NCBI GenBank assembly: GCA_004151065.3 | Contig: NWUY0300004631.1 | Coordinates: forward strand, 35,652-60,166 | Direction of reading: 5' to 3' | DNA from: Larix sibirica | Lineage: Eukaryota; Streptophyta; Pinopsida; Pinales; Pinaceae | Length of the DNA: 24,515 nt | Shown here: in pieces, positions 1 through 9,748 of the stretch | Layout: every line of letters starts with the position of its first letter | Position numbering within the stretch: the stretch's first letter is position 1 | Notes under the pieces: generated by a model | Databases searched by the model: none | The model's input: the letters and a program-made list of their open reading frames with translations, nothing else | What the model was told of the DNA's origin: nothing | Made by a program: the position numbers and the translations under genes

Positions 1-197
1 AAAACTAGTCTTTGAATTCATTGTTTTTAGCTGAGCCTGGTAGGAGTTAGAGTTAGTGTATCATCAGCCCTTGTTGGTACATTACAAATCAGCTCATTGT
101 TGCTAAGGCCTTTGGTGGTTGGGAGGTTAAAAATATTCTCGTTCTTAACAAAATTCTAGCAGCCAAATCTCAGTGGAATTTTGTGACCTAGGAGAGT

Positions 198-989
198 TTG
201 TGGAAGTCTATTCTCGTTGCAAAGTACATAGCCCCAAGCTCCATAATAGATTGGATCGGGCGAAGAATCAAACCCGTTTTACATTCATCGAATCATTGGA
301 AAGCTTTATCCAGAGCCTTCCCAATTATTGGTAGTTTTCTCGCTTGGAAGGTTGGAAATGGCAAATCAATGTGTATAGGTGCAAATGCTATTATGGGGCA
401 TTCTTCTTAGACTAGTCTTCCAAGGTACCTTATAACTCATTTGTAGGCTTTGGGTCAACCTTGGATAAATTTGTTGATCGTGCAACAACTAACCTTTGAC
501 GGCAAGGGTGGCTCTCTACTTAGGTGCTTGGTCTTGATAGTGATTGGAGTCAATCTTGGGACTCTTACATATTTTCTCTTTCATAGAGGCATATTAGAAT
601 CAAGGAGGAAGCTGACTCATTGGTTTGGATCTATAATCTTTCAAGGGGTTCCTATTCTGCAAAAGGTGGGATATGAGCCCATGTTTCGGACGAACATTTC
701 TTCAGTCAAATGGTGGTGACAGAGAGTTTGGAAGACAGTAGTGCCCACTAAATCTACTCTTCTAATGTGGCTTATTTTCTCCAATAGAGTCCTGACTTGG
801 GATCGCCTACAGAAGATGAATTGGGCTGGTCCCAGCATTTGCTCTCTCTGTAAATGTTCTTACGAATCGGTTTCTCATATTTTCCAGGACTGTTCCTTTA
901 CTCGCTCTGTTTGGCAGGAAATAGAAGCAATTTTCAAAACAAACGATCTGTGGTCTGGTCCATCACAGGAAACATGTTTTCTCAGGTAA
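198..989 (+). pseudogene. LINE ORF2 linker and zf-RVT zinc-binding domain (broken)
   Basis: Positions 198-410 encode the conserved stretch upstream of the zinc finger (a W-K-x-L pattern, then WKVGNGKS and IGANAIMG). From 612 another frame gives the zf-RVT domain, interrupted by one TGA at 718-720 but continuing in the same frame: VWKTVVPTKSTLLMWL, then a CxxC pair (C at 840 and 849), H at 876 and C at 891. This is the family's CxxC-x8-H-x4-C finger, thought to help bind template RNA or DNA. The frame closes at 989 before the RNase H domain, which lies in another frame, so at least one frameshift lies between them. Confidence 0.85.
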
Positions 990-1213
990 TTTAAGTCATT
1001 TGAGTTGAATGAGTACCGCCTCATTCCTTTTTTCATAAACTGAGGGATATGGATTACGCGGAATAGAGCTGTTTTTTCTAATGAAACTCCTCAGATTGCT
1101 CCAGTGGTAGGCCAAATTCAAGCTCTCTTCAGTTTTTGCAGGAAGTTCATTAAGCAAACAAGTCCTCATCACATCCGACCTTTCTCTGCCCCTGAAGTTT
1201 TCCTTGGGCCCAT

Positions 1214-1660
1214 TTCGATGGAGCATCACAAGAGAACGGTTCTAGGTGTGGCTTTGATTTTGTAATATTTCTGTCTCCTGATCTTTCATTTGAGGGCAAA
1301 GGATCAGTAGGGAATGGTTCAAAGAATTGGGCCGAGCTTCAAGCTCTGTTCCATCTTTTAGCATTCGCTGTCAAACTCAATATCTAGTCTCTTCAGGTTC
1401 TGGGAGATTCTCTGTTTGTAGTCAACTGCATGAAAAACACTATCGTTGTCTCGGACATCTTGCTCTGTCGACTATCACACAGTATATCATTTGAGACAAA
1501 TTTCTAGTAAATTCCAAAATATCAGCTTCATGCACATATAGAGAGAGCATAAAACTCTGGCTGATGATCTCCCAAAAAAGGGCCTTGATCTGCCATTAGG
1601 TTCCTTGGTAATAGAAGAACTCAGAGGCGGAGTAGCCAGCAACTCCTCCATTAGGCGGCT
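1214..1660 (+). pseudogene. LINE RNase H domain (RVT_3 type), broken
   Basis: The frame beginning at 1214 gives FDGASQENGSRCGFDFV, then WAELQALFHLLAF and LQVLGDSLFVVNCMKN. These place three acidic RNase H catalytic residues: D at 1217, E at 1334 and D at 1406. A TAG at 1385-1387 and a TAG near 1512 interrupt the frame. A shifted frame supplies the C-terminal motif REHKTLADDLPKKGL (about 1540-1580), equivalent to the usual H-x-RE-x-N-x-x-AD pattern. The order of motifs is complete although the gene is dead. Plant L1-like elements that acquired an RNase H domain after the zinc finger are well known. Confidence 0.85.
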
Positions 1661-1989
1661 TTTGTGATCCTAATGCAGTTTTTCTTCTCCTTCCTTTGCT
1701 GAAGGCTATTTGATATTTGATTGTCCATTATCAGATCTTGGTCCTCTGATGAAACTTGATAGAGATCTGTGAAGAGAATCTGTACTTTTCTTTTCAAATG
1801 TACTTTTCTCCCTGAAGAATGTAATTTTCTTTTCAAATGAATAGAAAATACGATTTTTTTCTTGGAAAAAAAAAAAATTGTAAAACTATTAGATATGTTG
1901 ATTTAAAGAAATAAACATGGTTGCAAGTGAATCTGAAAAAACTTATGAAAAGATAACTTAAGTTAGCATGCATGCAAGTCTAGAAATTC

Positions 1990-2464
1990 TACTACAAATA
2001 CCAATATATCATGAGCTGAAAATAAAATTACTTAGTAAGTAAAACAAGTTAAACCTTGAGTTGAGATAACCTGAATCTTGTCATGCATAGTTCATCTTTT
2101 GAAAAAAAAACCATACTTGTACATTAAACACTTATATCTTCAATCTATTTCTACAATATTTCCCAAATATACTAACACAAGAGTAGCAAGAGCACTTTAT
2201 TTTCTAAATTCTAGCAACCAATACAATGAGAGGAATGTCTCTTATATAGGATGAGAGACTAACTAACTCCTCTAGAGAAAATAATAAAATGCCATGACAT
2301 GGTAAAAAATAACAACCCTAAATCCAAAACCCTAACCTCTTTTGACCCTGTGAGGGAGCGCACCACTAGAGAGATGAGGAATAATACATGAAGTGAATAT
2401 AAGGTGGGAATAGTAAAGCTGAGGTCCAAAACCCTAAGGTTTTGACCAATCAACCACTACAATA
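1990..2464 (-). mobile_element. candidate LTR fragment, minus strand
   Basis: On the minus strand a good TATA box (CCTATATAAG, 2241-2250) is followed about 50 bases later by AATAAAG (complement of 2194-2201). This spacing is typical of the U3/R region of a plant LTR. CTCTAGAGGAGTTAGTTAG precedes it. I could not find matching TG and CA ends or a target duplication, so the limits are rough. It could instead be an isolated promoter-like sequence. Confidence 0.3.
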
Positions 2465-3201
2465 TGTAACAACCTCATTCAAATGTATGACAAGTAAAAG
2501 CTAGCAACTCACTCTCCAAGAAAAGCGGACAAAGGAGAGGACAACTGAAATAAATATGGTCAAATTAGTAAGTGCAAGGCCAGAACCCTTCTGTCGCCTG
2601 CTGCACCTGTACGGCCTTCTTGTACAACCTGTACGATCTTCCTATACTATTCGTACAGCTGGTACGGCCTCCTGAAAAGCTTTTTGGATGTTGTCCTCTT
2701 CTCCCTACCAAATCTGGAAAGTGAAAGCCCTTCTCCACTCTCAAAATGAGTCACTTACCCCTTGCCTATAGGCTTGGGCTGAAGGAAGCCCTGCCCCAAT
2801 CCAAGACGAAAGAAAGTGAGGAGAGTGTCTCTGGTGGTGGTCAGACTTTGAAGTTTGAGCAAAATCTTGGAAGTGGTCAGTGGCAAGCCAGGAGCACAGT
2901 GTGAGGCTAACAAACTCAGGAGTCAGCATTGAACAGTGGGAACAGGGTTCAACTAAGTTATACTCTCTACAGCCTACAGGTACGTCATTATAAATCACTT
3001 GAATTTGTCTTTTATGATTTATCATGATTCATTTCTAGTCTGGACTGCTTTCCCTTCAATTTAACAGTGGACTACACCTTTGTGTTCCCTAATCCCATAA
3101 CCATTGTTACCAACTTACCTAGAAGTTGTTGATATACCAGCGCCCAGCTATATCCTATTAGTATATTACTCTCTGAAGTAGAGTGCCTATAGGTTGTTAC
3201 A
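2465..3201. mobile_element. candidate solo LTR or other element with 11-bp inverted ends
   Basis: The segment begins TGTAACAACCT and ends AGGTTGTTACA, a perfect 11-bp inverted pair with the TG...CA termini of LTRs. Length is 737 bp. The flanking 5-mers do not match (CAATA on the left, GTTTC on the right), so there is no target duplication to confirm insertion. Inside are short repeats of the type CTGTACGGCCTTCTTGTA (2608-2670). There is no coding match. An 11-bp inverted pair this close can also arise by chance in a window of this size. Confidence 0.35.
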
Positions 3202-3834
3202 GTTTCTATATCTCCACTTTAAAGCATCATGATTCATCAATGATCACAGTTCTGAGTTTCTCTAATTCATGTGCATTTAAGCCTTATGGACCATGGCTAA
3301 AAGCTATAGCTAGATATGTGTAGCTCAAAACCCTCCAACAAAAGAGTTTTCGGAGCAAGGCATAAGCAAAATCCTCCTTTCCATTTCACATGCCACTCAC
3401 TGCCAAGATGAAATATGCTTGCCTTGAGCCATCAATTCATGAGCTTGAGATTGCCTAGCTTAATTCACAATGCCTACTCTAACTTCTAGCCTTAGCCAAA
3501 GCCTATAATAATAGTTACTGTTTCTAGGTGTGGATGAGAAGTCATTGTCATTTTAGAGACTCTGCTTACCTACGCAGACAACCTTTAGAAAGGCATAAGA
3601 TAAACTCTGTACCTCGGCAAGCTTAAAACAGTTTTAGGATAACTATGCAGAATGAGCTTAAAATTTTCAAGCGTAATTTTAAGATCCTAATTATGCAGTA
3701 ATTAATATTTGTTTATTCTTTTTGAAAACATCCAACTAGACTAGAAAGGTCAACTTGACTATTATCATTGCCAGTGTTGCAATAAGCCTATAAGGATTTT
3801 GATTAAAAAACTAAAAACATTGTATTGTAGTCTT
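3202..3834. other. no recognisable gene
   Basis: AT-rich DNA with stops in all frames. It may hold the eroded continuation of the minus-strand LINE to its right, but I could not match the zinc-finger or RNase H motifs here. Confidence 0.5.
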
Positions 3835-4175
3835 GCCTCCCTCACATTTGTCCTCATACTCTAGCAAGTTATAACAAATATCCTAGAGCATCAATGGAAA
3901 TAACATATAGATAAGGGGCCAAGGGAAAACCTTCTCAAATGGACTAGGTAAGTGAAAGTTCACCTCTCAATTGACACAAATCCTAGAAGAAGCATTTGAA
4001 AAAAGAGTTATAGCTTCCTTTATAAACAAGCTCCCAAAATCAAACCATAAGAGCATATCCAAAATCAACTCCCGAGTCCCAACCCATTAGAACATAATAT
4101 CATATGCTTTGGTCAAGACCAATAATGAGAAAGAGAACCTTTTTTGTCTAGTATCTTTGATTTCTGCCCAGATCG
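3835..4175 (-). pseudogene. LINE reverse transcriptase fragment, minus strand
   Basis: The minus strand gives KKVLFLIIGLD, then after a one-base shift TKAYD (complement of 4099-4110). It continues FDFGSLFIKEAITLFSNASSRICVN and then PWPLIYMLFPLML. This is the order seen in plant LINE reverse transcriptases: the K-AYD motif A, the FGFG..FI..I..LF..A..R..VNG block, and the CPLAPYLYVL block. Several stops and at least one frameshift make it a relic. The YADD box is not found. It has the opposite orientation to the LINE at 1-1880, so it is a separate insertion. Confidence 0.7.
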
Positions 4176-4554
4176 AAGGAATTTATAAATGTATTTTAAA
4201 AAAAAGTGTTATACTTTGAGCTTACAAATTGAAGTCTGACTTCTTCACAGTGGGTGTAAGCCAACAATGGTGTATTTAATGCCCTGTCATTGAGGACTTT
4301 GCTTGAAATTTACCATAAATATCGACATGTAAAACATAAAATTCAAAGAAAACAACAGCAGGGTGAAAGAACCAAGGCATCAAAATGTTTAATCCTCGTA
4401 TGATCAATTTAATTCGAATGGAGAGGTCTCTGAGAAAAGGAGTGTTGGGACTGCTCACACGTATTTTGTTGCAAGCAGGTTCAATAGGCAAAAATAACTG
4501 GTCATCATCCAATAAAAAGATAAACGGTATTTTGTACGAATATAATGATACATA
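4176..4554. other. no recognisable gene
   Basis: A 78-codon minus-strand frame and an overlapping 84-codon plus-strand frame occur here (4276-4639), but neither resembles a known family. The last part of the plus-strand frame runs into the Gypsy linker in a shifted reading. Confidence 0.4.
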
Positions 4555-5238
4555 TTTTCTTTCCTACCAAAAGATTTACCTCTCAATAGGCAAACAAAGC
4601 ACATTATGGAGCTTCAACCAAATGACAAGCACATTATGAATTTCGCAAGCACGTACATCATTAGAAAGTGGAGATCACTGAGAATATTGAAGAAATTTAG
4701 GAAATGGGATACATCAGTACAAGTAAAAGTCCATTTGCTAGCATAGTGTGCTTTAAAGGGAGAAAGAAAGATGGTCTTTTAGTAAGTATGATGATTATCA
4801 AGTGATGAATCAGGCAACTATGAAGGATAGATTTACTATTTTGGGAAATGACATGCGATGGACAAGTTTCATGACTTTCCCTTCTTTTGTAAAATCAATT
4901 AGCATAGAAGGATTCATGAAAACCAAGTTGAACAATATAACACAAGGAAGTTTCTAATCAATGCCTCGACCACCTTCCAATGTACAAGGAACCAAATTCT
5001 TGCTCCCCACTTGAATAAGATCCTATGTTCTAGTATTCTGCACCCGCTTCCATACTCAATTAATCTGTTTTCGATTCCCAACTGTGAAATATCCATCATG
5101 GATCCATATCCAAAATGGATATAGTACAATTTTACAAGTGATACATCCTTGAACCATATGGCACAAGGGCAAACAATCTTAAGCTTGGGGTGTTGAAGGA
5201 GAACCATTCCTCACTTCTCGAAGGTCATTCAGAGTCTC
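4555..5238 (+). pseudogene. Ty3/Gypsy pol remnant, part 1: RT and start of integrase
   Basis: Read in several + frames, the order is that of a Gypsy polyprotein. First comes the pre-RT linker LPKDLPLNRQTKHIMELQP (about 4568-4625). Next is the RT N-terminus MGYISTSKSPFAS with RKKDG (4703-4780), then DYQVMNQATMKDRF. RT motif A follows as FFCKIN at 4882-4899. Then come INASTTFQ and finally the integrase HHCC finger LKENHSSLLEGHS with histidines at 5205 and 5226. In motif A the catalytic Asp is replaced by Asn (4897-4899). Most of RT and RNase H is deleted. The stretch stops at the solo LTR and resumes at 7070. Confidence 0.75.
5234..5238 (+). repeat. target-site duplication GTCTC (left)
   Basis: GTCTC directly precedes the LTR start TG at 5239. 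The same five bases follow the LTR end at 7070-7074. Five bases is the normal target duplication of LTR retrotransposon integrases. Confidence 0.9.
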
Positions 5239-5683
5239 TGTAATGTCCCCATTTTAGGGTTCTCATTCTTTGCAGATGGCGATGGTTTTCTGGTTTTGTA
5301 TCTGCTTGATCGAACAGGTGATTCGATGTTACCAGTGAGTTCAGATGGCTTAGAGGAGATATTTGCTGCTTTCGGATGTTATTTCTGGCTTCTAGTTAGG
5401 GCTCCACGATTCTTGGAGGGAGTTTCTATTTATAGAAACTTGAAAGTCAACCGGATGGTTCCGTTCATCTTTATTCTTCATCAGGATCACTCCAGTGCAA
5501 TTAGTTTCCAATTCCGACAGTTCCATAAAAATAAGTATATTAATGATCATATTTTAATTAAACTACTAAGGTTGCTTAAATATTTAAAAAGGTCATTTTC
5601 GGAGTAAAAAGAGTGTTTAAATTAAAAAGTGCCTCTTTATATAAAAATAAAAAGGAAGCTTCTGGAGAGTTTGAGAAAAAAAG

Positions 5684-5691
5684 TATAAAAG
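5684..5691 (+). promoter_or_regulatory. TATA box of the solo LTR
   Basis: TATAAAAG lies about 445 bases inside the LTR, a usual place for the U3 promoter. It would start transcription near 5715. Whether it is still active cannot be told from sequence. Confidence 0.6.
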
Positions 5692-6605
5692 GGGTTTTTA
5701 GAGCTCATTTGGTGGTTGTTGGATATTATTCTCATTTTTAGCTTGGAGAGCTCTTGGAGCTTCTTGAGGGTTTGAAACCCTTGCTTGTTGACTGGTTTCG
5801 GAGGTGAAAGATTCCTCCCTAGCTAGTGGGAGAGAGAGATCATCCAGATCTTTCTTTTGTGCTTCAACGCCATGAATTTCTTTGGTCTTTACACTTTCAG
5901 ATCTGAGGAGAAAAGCATATATTTCAGTGTTTCCAGTGTTTTCCAAGGAGGGTGCACCCATTAATTGGTGACTGGCATCTATAGAGGGCGCATTTGTTAG
6001 AGGCTGAGACCACCCAAAGGGGGCGCATTATCACAGTCTTAAGGACCACTGGACAGTTATATCTACACTGGGTCGAGTAGCCTCTGTATCATTGAAGGAA
6101 ATTGCAGATTTCACGAAAAGGATTGTGGGTGAATGCTTCACTGCTGGGATTCACATTATATGCCATCTCCATTATTGTAACTCTGCTCTACATTGAACAA
6201 GAAGGAGGAGGCACTGTCATAGTAATTCCCATGTCTACAAATCGAGTGGACATCTACAGGAGCAGTAATATAAATATTTACAACCATTGGACAGTTCCGT
6301 ATCATGACTGTGGTCTTTGGCACAAATTGTGCTACTTGGAGGAGGTTTGCAGTTTGCACTCTGTACCACAGAACTGGAAGCTACAGGAAGTCCATTCAGC
6401 ATTCTTGTCCATTGTGCATTGTCCAATTAAAGTCTGTCAGGGAAGATTGTATCTGCTGCTACATGGATCTAATATCAAAGTCTACCAAAATAAGAATATA
6501 TCAGCTGCTACAGAAAGCTTATTGTCCATTGTTCCATCTTATATCAGCCTATAACTCTGAATATCTCTGCCATCGATGCTTCCAGGCATGTAGACTTTCT
6601 CTTTC

Positions 6606-6611
6606 AATAAA
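6606..6611 (+). terminator. candidate poly-A signal in the LTR
   Basis: AATAAA followed by A-rich sequence, downstream of the TATA box. Plant poly-A signals are loose, so this only supports the + orientation weakly. Confidence 0.35.
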
Positions 6612-7069
6612 AAATGCAGATCTAAATGCCCTTTTTGAAGTCTAAAGTATTGTGTGAATTGCTACTGTTATGTAATATTTTTATATTTGATAATATCATA
6701 CATTCTCACTTGAAAAGTCAACATTAAAACCAATAGTCCAAGACTCAAACACTATCACCAAAGATCTGAAATTTCGACAGTAAGCTACAGGCAACGTCAT
6801 CACAAGTGTTTGATAAAATATCCCAATCAAATCAGTACTTCTTGGGTCTGATTCATATACCAAGTGTTTGTTAAAAGTGCTGAACCAAGATTCTCACTAA
6901 TAGCATTTCAATCAGTTTGGGTTAGACCTATAATCTGCAAGAGTGTATTACTGTATTCACAAGGGCGGTGAGAGAAGTTATAGAGTTCATAAGTGCTTAA
7001 GAAGTCCTTGGCCAAATTTACTAAGTCGTTTGGGGAAAATTTTAGTCTACTTTGGCTTGGGACATTACA

Positions 7070-7074
7070 GTCTC
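7070..7074 (+). repeat. target-site duplication GTCTC (right)
   Basis: Second copy of the five-base target duplication, directly after the LTR terminus ACA at 7067-7069. Confidence 0.9.
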
Positions 7075-7790
7075 TAAGACATGCACGCAAGATAATCTCT
7101 CAATTTGTCTAGAATGTAAAAAGAAAGAAAAAAATTGTTGAGGAACATATAATGTCAAAGGAGACTGGAAAGGGTCATGACTACCATCATTGAGCGAACA
7201 ACTAAATGAAGCTCACCAAAAGATTTAAAGAGTGACTTGATGAACTTCTAGGGTGACAGGCAAATTGAATGAATAAAGCATATCCCTTTAGTGAAGCACC
7301 AGTGTAATACTTTTTTCATACCTCTGTTAAATAAACCCTTTCCAATTTCTAAATGGGTACTATCCTCCTAATGTGTTGAGTGCTTGAAGAAGGATTGTGC
7401 CTACAATGGAGGAATCGTTCATAGATGAGAATAGTCAATAATGTTCTTCAAACCTCCAAGAAAAAGTTGCTGATGTTCAAAAGTTGTACCAAACTTCAAA
7501 CCAATCAACAGCATTCTCTGAGACAGTTTGAGGTCTGGTGATTGGATCTTTGTGCAGCTCCAACCCTACAAACAACTTCATCTAAGAAGAGAAGTAAGGA
7601 AAAAATATCTCCCATGTTGCATAGCCCATACCAAGTACTAAGGAACGTTGGACAAGTTCTTATGCTTTATCCTTGCCCCCTTATTTCAAAATTTATAATG
7701 TCCTTTCCCTATCATGTTTGAGGAAGAATGTTGATCAATATGTCAATCCTGAAACGGAATTGGCCTCTTTTGAAATAAACATAAACTAGT
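7070..7790 (+). pseudogene. Ty3/Gypsy pol remnant, part 2: rest of integrase
   Basis: Directly after the solo LTR the frame gives CTQDNLSICLECKKKEKN. The CxxC at 7106-7117 completes the HHCC finger begun at 5205. The DDE core is not recognisable and is probably deleted. The integrase C-terminus is clear: SGDWIFVQLQPYKQLHLRR from 7534, then after a shift KISPMLHSPYQVLRNVGQV, and NPETELASFE at 7745-7774. These match the usual GDWVFVRLQPYRQ, KLSPKYYGPYQVL.RIG and NPETELP motifs of plant Gypsy elements. Numerous stops and shifts show great age. Confidence 0.75.
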
Positions 7791-7794
7791 TTTG

Positions 7795-7985
7795 GAACTC
7801 AAAGCCATAGGGTACAAAGGCAACCACCTTCTAATTGAACAACAAATGTAAGTTTTAGAACTTGAAGCCATAATGTAGATCAAATGGAAGCAACTTTTCC
7901 TTCAACAAGGAAGGTAACATTTGAAACCAAAAGCCATATTGCCATCAAAGGAACCAACATGAAAGTAAATAAGCAACAGAATTCT
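7795..7985. repeat. three degenerate repeats, 63-64 bp period
   Basis: Starts near 7795, 7859 and 7922 share the pattern GAAC-x-x-AAAGCCATA followed by a CAA-rich stretch and an AACA-rich stretch. Because they directly follow the integrase tail, they may be an eroded coding tail or the start of untranslated sequence of the same element. The third unit runs into the 277-bp duplication. Confidence 0.4.
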
Positions 7986-8486
7986 AAATCAAATCATAAA
8001 ATCTATCAATTGAGGATGTCAAATTGGAAAATGGGAAGATATTTCTGCAATTCAGTTGTTCTACTAAAAATGTTCTCCCAAAGCGTATTTGAGCCTAATT
8101 TGAAATCTGATTTTTAAAACTGAAAAAACTTGCAGCAGACTCGCAGAGATCTAGAACTTGAAACTAATACATAATCTGAAACTAATAGGGCAATAATAGT
8201 AGTAAGCAAGCCATATTGCCATCAAAGGAACCAACATGAAAGTAAATAAGTAACAGAATTCTTAATCAAATCATAAAATCTATCAATTGAGGATGTCAAC
8301 TTGGAAAGTGGGAAGATATTTCTGCAATTCAGTCGTTCTACTAAAAATGTTCTCCCAAAGCATATTTGAGCCTAATTTGAAATCTGATTTTTAAAACTGA
8401 AAAAACTTGCAGCAGACTCGCAGAGATCTAGAACTTGAAACTAATACATAATCTGAAACTAATAGGGCACTAATAGTAGTAAGCAA
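7933..8486. repeat. 277-bp tandem duplication, two copies
   Basis: Copy 1 is 7933-8209 and copy 2 is 8210-8486. They have equal length, and I count about seven substitutions, so roughly 97% identity and a fairly recent duplication. The 77-codon frame at 7884-8117 extends into copy 1 but resembles nothing known and is not preserved as a family. Confidence 0.9.
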
Positions 8487-8489
8487 CAG

Positions 8490-8927
8490 GGAAAATCAGC
8501 AGCAACAGCAGTAAATTCAGCACTAATAGGCAATAAGTTCAGTAATAATATCAGCTTGCAACAATATTTCAGCAGTACAGCTGATAGCAGATATCACTGA
8601 ACAGATTCAGCCGTGGTTTTTTGAATAGTCACCAACTCAGGATTGCACTTGGCCAAGAATAGTCTCTTACAGACTACTTATAATAACACAGTCCTAAAAT
8701 GCACTACTCCAATACCTAATAGCCTATTTATAGCTAATGGCCCCCCCCTTAGCTTCTCTGTCTTTTGCATGTAGGATGACTAGACTTTACATAAAAGTCC
8801 ATTAACTAACATGAAAGTACAACTGACTGACATAAACTTCATCTTAATATAAAGTCTGTCAAAAAACAGAAAATTATAAATGACTATAAAAATTCTAGTC
8901 ACCCACATAGAATACCAATAACTAACA
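8490..8927 (-). mobile_element. candidate Copia-like LTR, minus strand
   Basis: On the minus strand the sequence starts TGTTAGTTATTGG at 8927, the classic TGTTA start of Copia LTRs. It carries CTATAAATAGG (complement of 8723-8733) as a TATA box. A GC-trinucleotide-rich U5-like stretch follows to about 8490. The CA end and a target duplication were not found. The tandem duplication next to it may have disrupted that side. Confidence 0.45.
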
Positions 8928-8952
8928 CCGAAGCGGGTTATTTTTAGGAATC

Positions 8953-9105
8953 ATAAAAGTAAATAAGTAACAGAATCTTTAACCAAATCAAAAAATCTAT
9001 CAATTGAGGATAAAATAAAAAAAATCTATCAATTGAGGATGTCAACTTGGGAAATGATGATATATTTTACCTTTCCTTTCCTAAGATTGCTCTCCCAAAG
9101 CATAT
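8953..9105. repeat. third, diverged copy of part of the 277-bp unit
   Basis: AAAGTAAATAAGTAACAGAAT, TCTATCAATTGAGGATGTCA and CTCCCAAAGCATAT occur in the same order as in the two copies at 7933-8486, with much more divergence. It contains its own internal duplication of about 29 bp (CTATCAATTGAGGAT twice, near 8997 and 9026). It lies on the far side of the LTR candidate. Confidence 0.65.
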
Positions 9106-9611
9106 GGTAGGGGGAAGTATTTGCCGTAACCATTCCAAAGGTTTAGCAAGGAGGACAAAATAGTGGAGTTAGGGATTAGTGCACATTTTGCTTCACTCTT
9201 AGGAATATGGTATGGCAATTTAAGTTGGTTCACATTCAAGTCTGTCCAAAGATTAGAGTGAAGAAAGTTTTAGTCAGAATGCATTTTGCATGTTAAAGAA
9301 TCACTCTCAGAAAGATTATGTCCCACTTTTGGAATGTCTTTGCAAAATACATGGTTCTTAAAGCTTTCATGAATCATGATAACTGTTAAAATTCGAACAG
9401 TCGCAACCTTAGATTTTACAATTGCTATCTCTCAGATTCCGAAATGCACCTCTATATATTCAAGGTTCGGTTCTACTCAGGGCAATATGTATGAATTAAA
9501 AAAAATGATTTTCTTGAATTTGATTTTCTTGAAATTGATTTTCTCGAAATGCACTGCTGCTCTATTGCATTTCATCCACATGAGAATGGATTTGGAAAGC
9601 GATCCACTTAC
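9106..9611. other. no recognisable gene
   Basis: AT-rich. An 86-codon + frame at 9376-9636 overlaps the last recognised exon of the minus-strand gene and looks accidental. A 15-bp unit TGATTTTCTTGAATT is repeated three times at 9506-9550. If the minus-strand gene continues, this stretch is its next intron. Confidence 0.4.
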
Positions 9612-9748
9612 CGATATAAAGTTTCTGAGGTTCTAGAAATTGTATGTACCATGTAGCTCTTTGGAGCTGAAATTCTTATCCTAATCATGTAGCTATTTTC
9701 ATTCGTCATTGCCAATTGGTCTAAATAGTGGTTGGAGATTTTTAATAG
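9612..9748 (-). CDS. exon 7, last exon recognised
   Basis: Acceptor AAGTAAAACAG|CT and a strong donor TATATCG|GTAAGTGG. Phase 0, matching the end of exon 6, is open for 45 codons, beginning LLKISNHYLDQLAMTNE and ending ISRTSETLYR. It exits in phase 2. No exon 8 could be picked out in the repeats to the left. Confidence 0.45.

Larger units (their letters stand above)
1..1880 (+). mobile_element. LINE (L1-like, RNase H-bearing) retrotransposon, 3' half, decayed
   Basis: This is the C-terminal part of a plant LINE ORF2 followed by its 3' UTR and a poly-A run (about 1867-1878). The element enters from the left window edge, so its reverse transcriptase is outside. Reading + strand frames with breaks, one sees the pre-zinc-finger linker (FLAWKVGNGKS near 340-370), the zf-RVT domain (612-900) and an RNase H domain (1214-1660). 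Stops and frameshifts separate the parts, so nothing can be translated whole. Such LINEs copy by target-primed reverse transcription in the nucleus. No right-hand target-site duplication can be checked, because the left end is missing. Confidence 0.85.
5239..7069 (+). mobile_element. solo LTR of a retrotransposon, 1831 bp
   Basis: It begins TGTAATGTCCC and ends GGGACATTACA, an 11-bp perfect inverted pair, and is flanked by GTCTC on both sides. There is no second LTR and no internal gag-pol, so this is a solo LTR left by recombination between the two LTRs of an inserted element. The + orientation is inferred from TATAAAAG at 5684-5691 and AATAAA at 6606-6611. The length is long for an LTR but compatible with plant Gypsy elements. 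The 150-codon and 113-codon frames inside (6102-6645) have no recognisable protein character. The target was the integrase region of an older Gypsy element. Confidence 0.9.

Noticed and set aside
2741-3025. 94-codon minus-strand frame
   Set aside because: No recognisable domain; inside the segment with LTR-like ends; no splice or start context.
4914-5207. 97-codon minus-strand frame
   Set aside because: It is antisense to the Gypsy RT/integrase relic, whose + strand motifs explain the sequence.
6102-6645. 150- and 113-codon + strand frames
   Set aside because: They overlap each other in different frames inside the solo LTR and show no protein-like composition or known motif; LTRs do not normally code.
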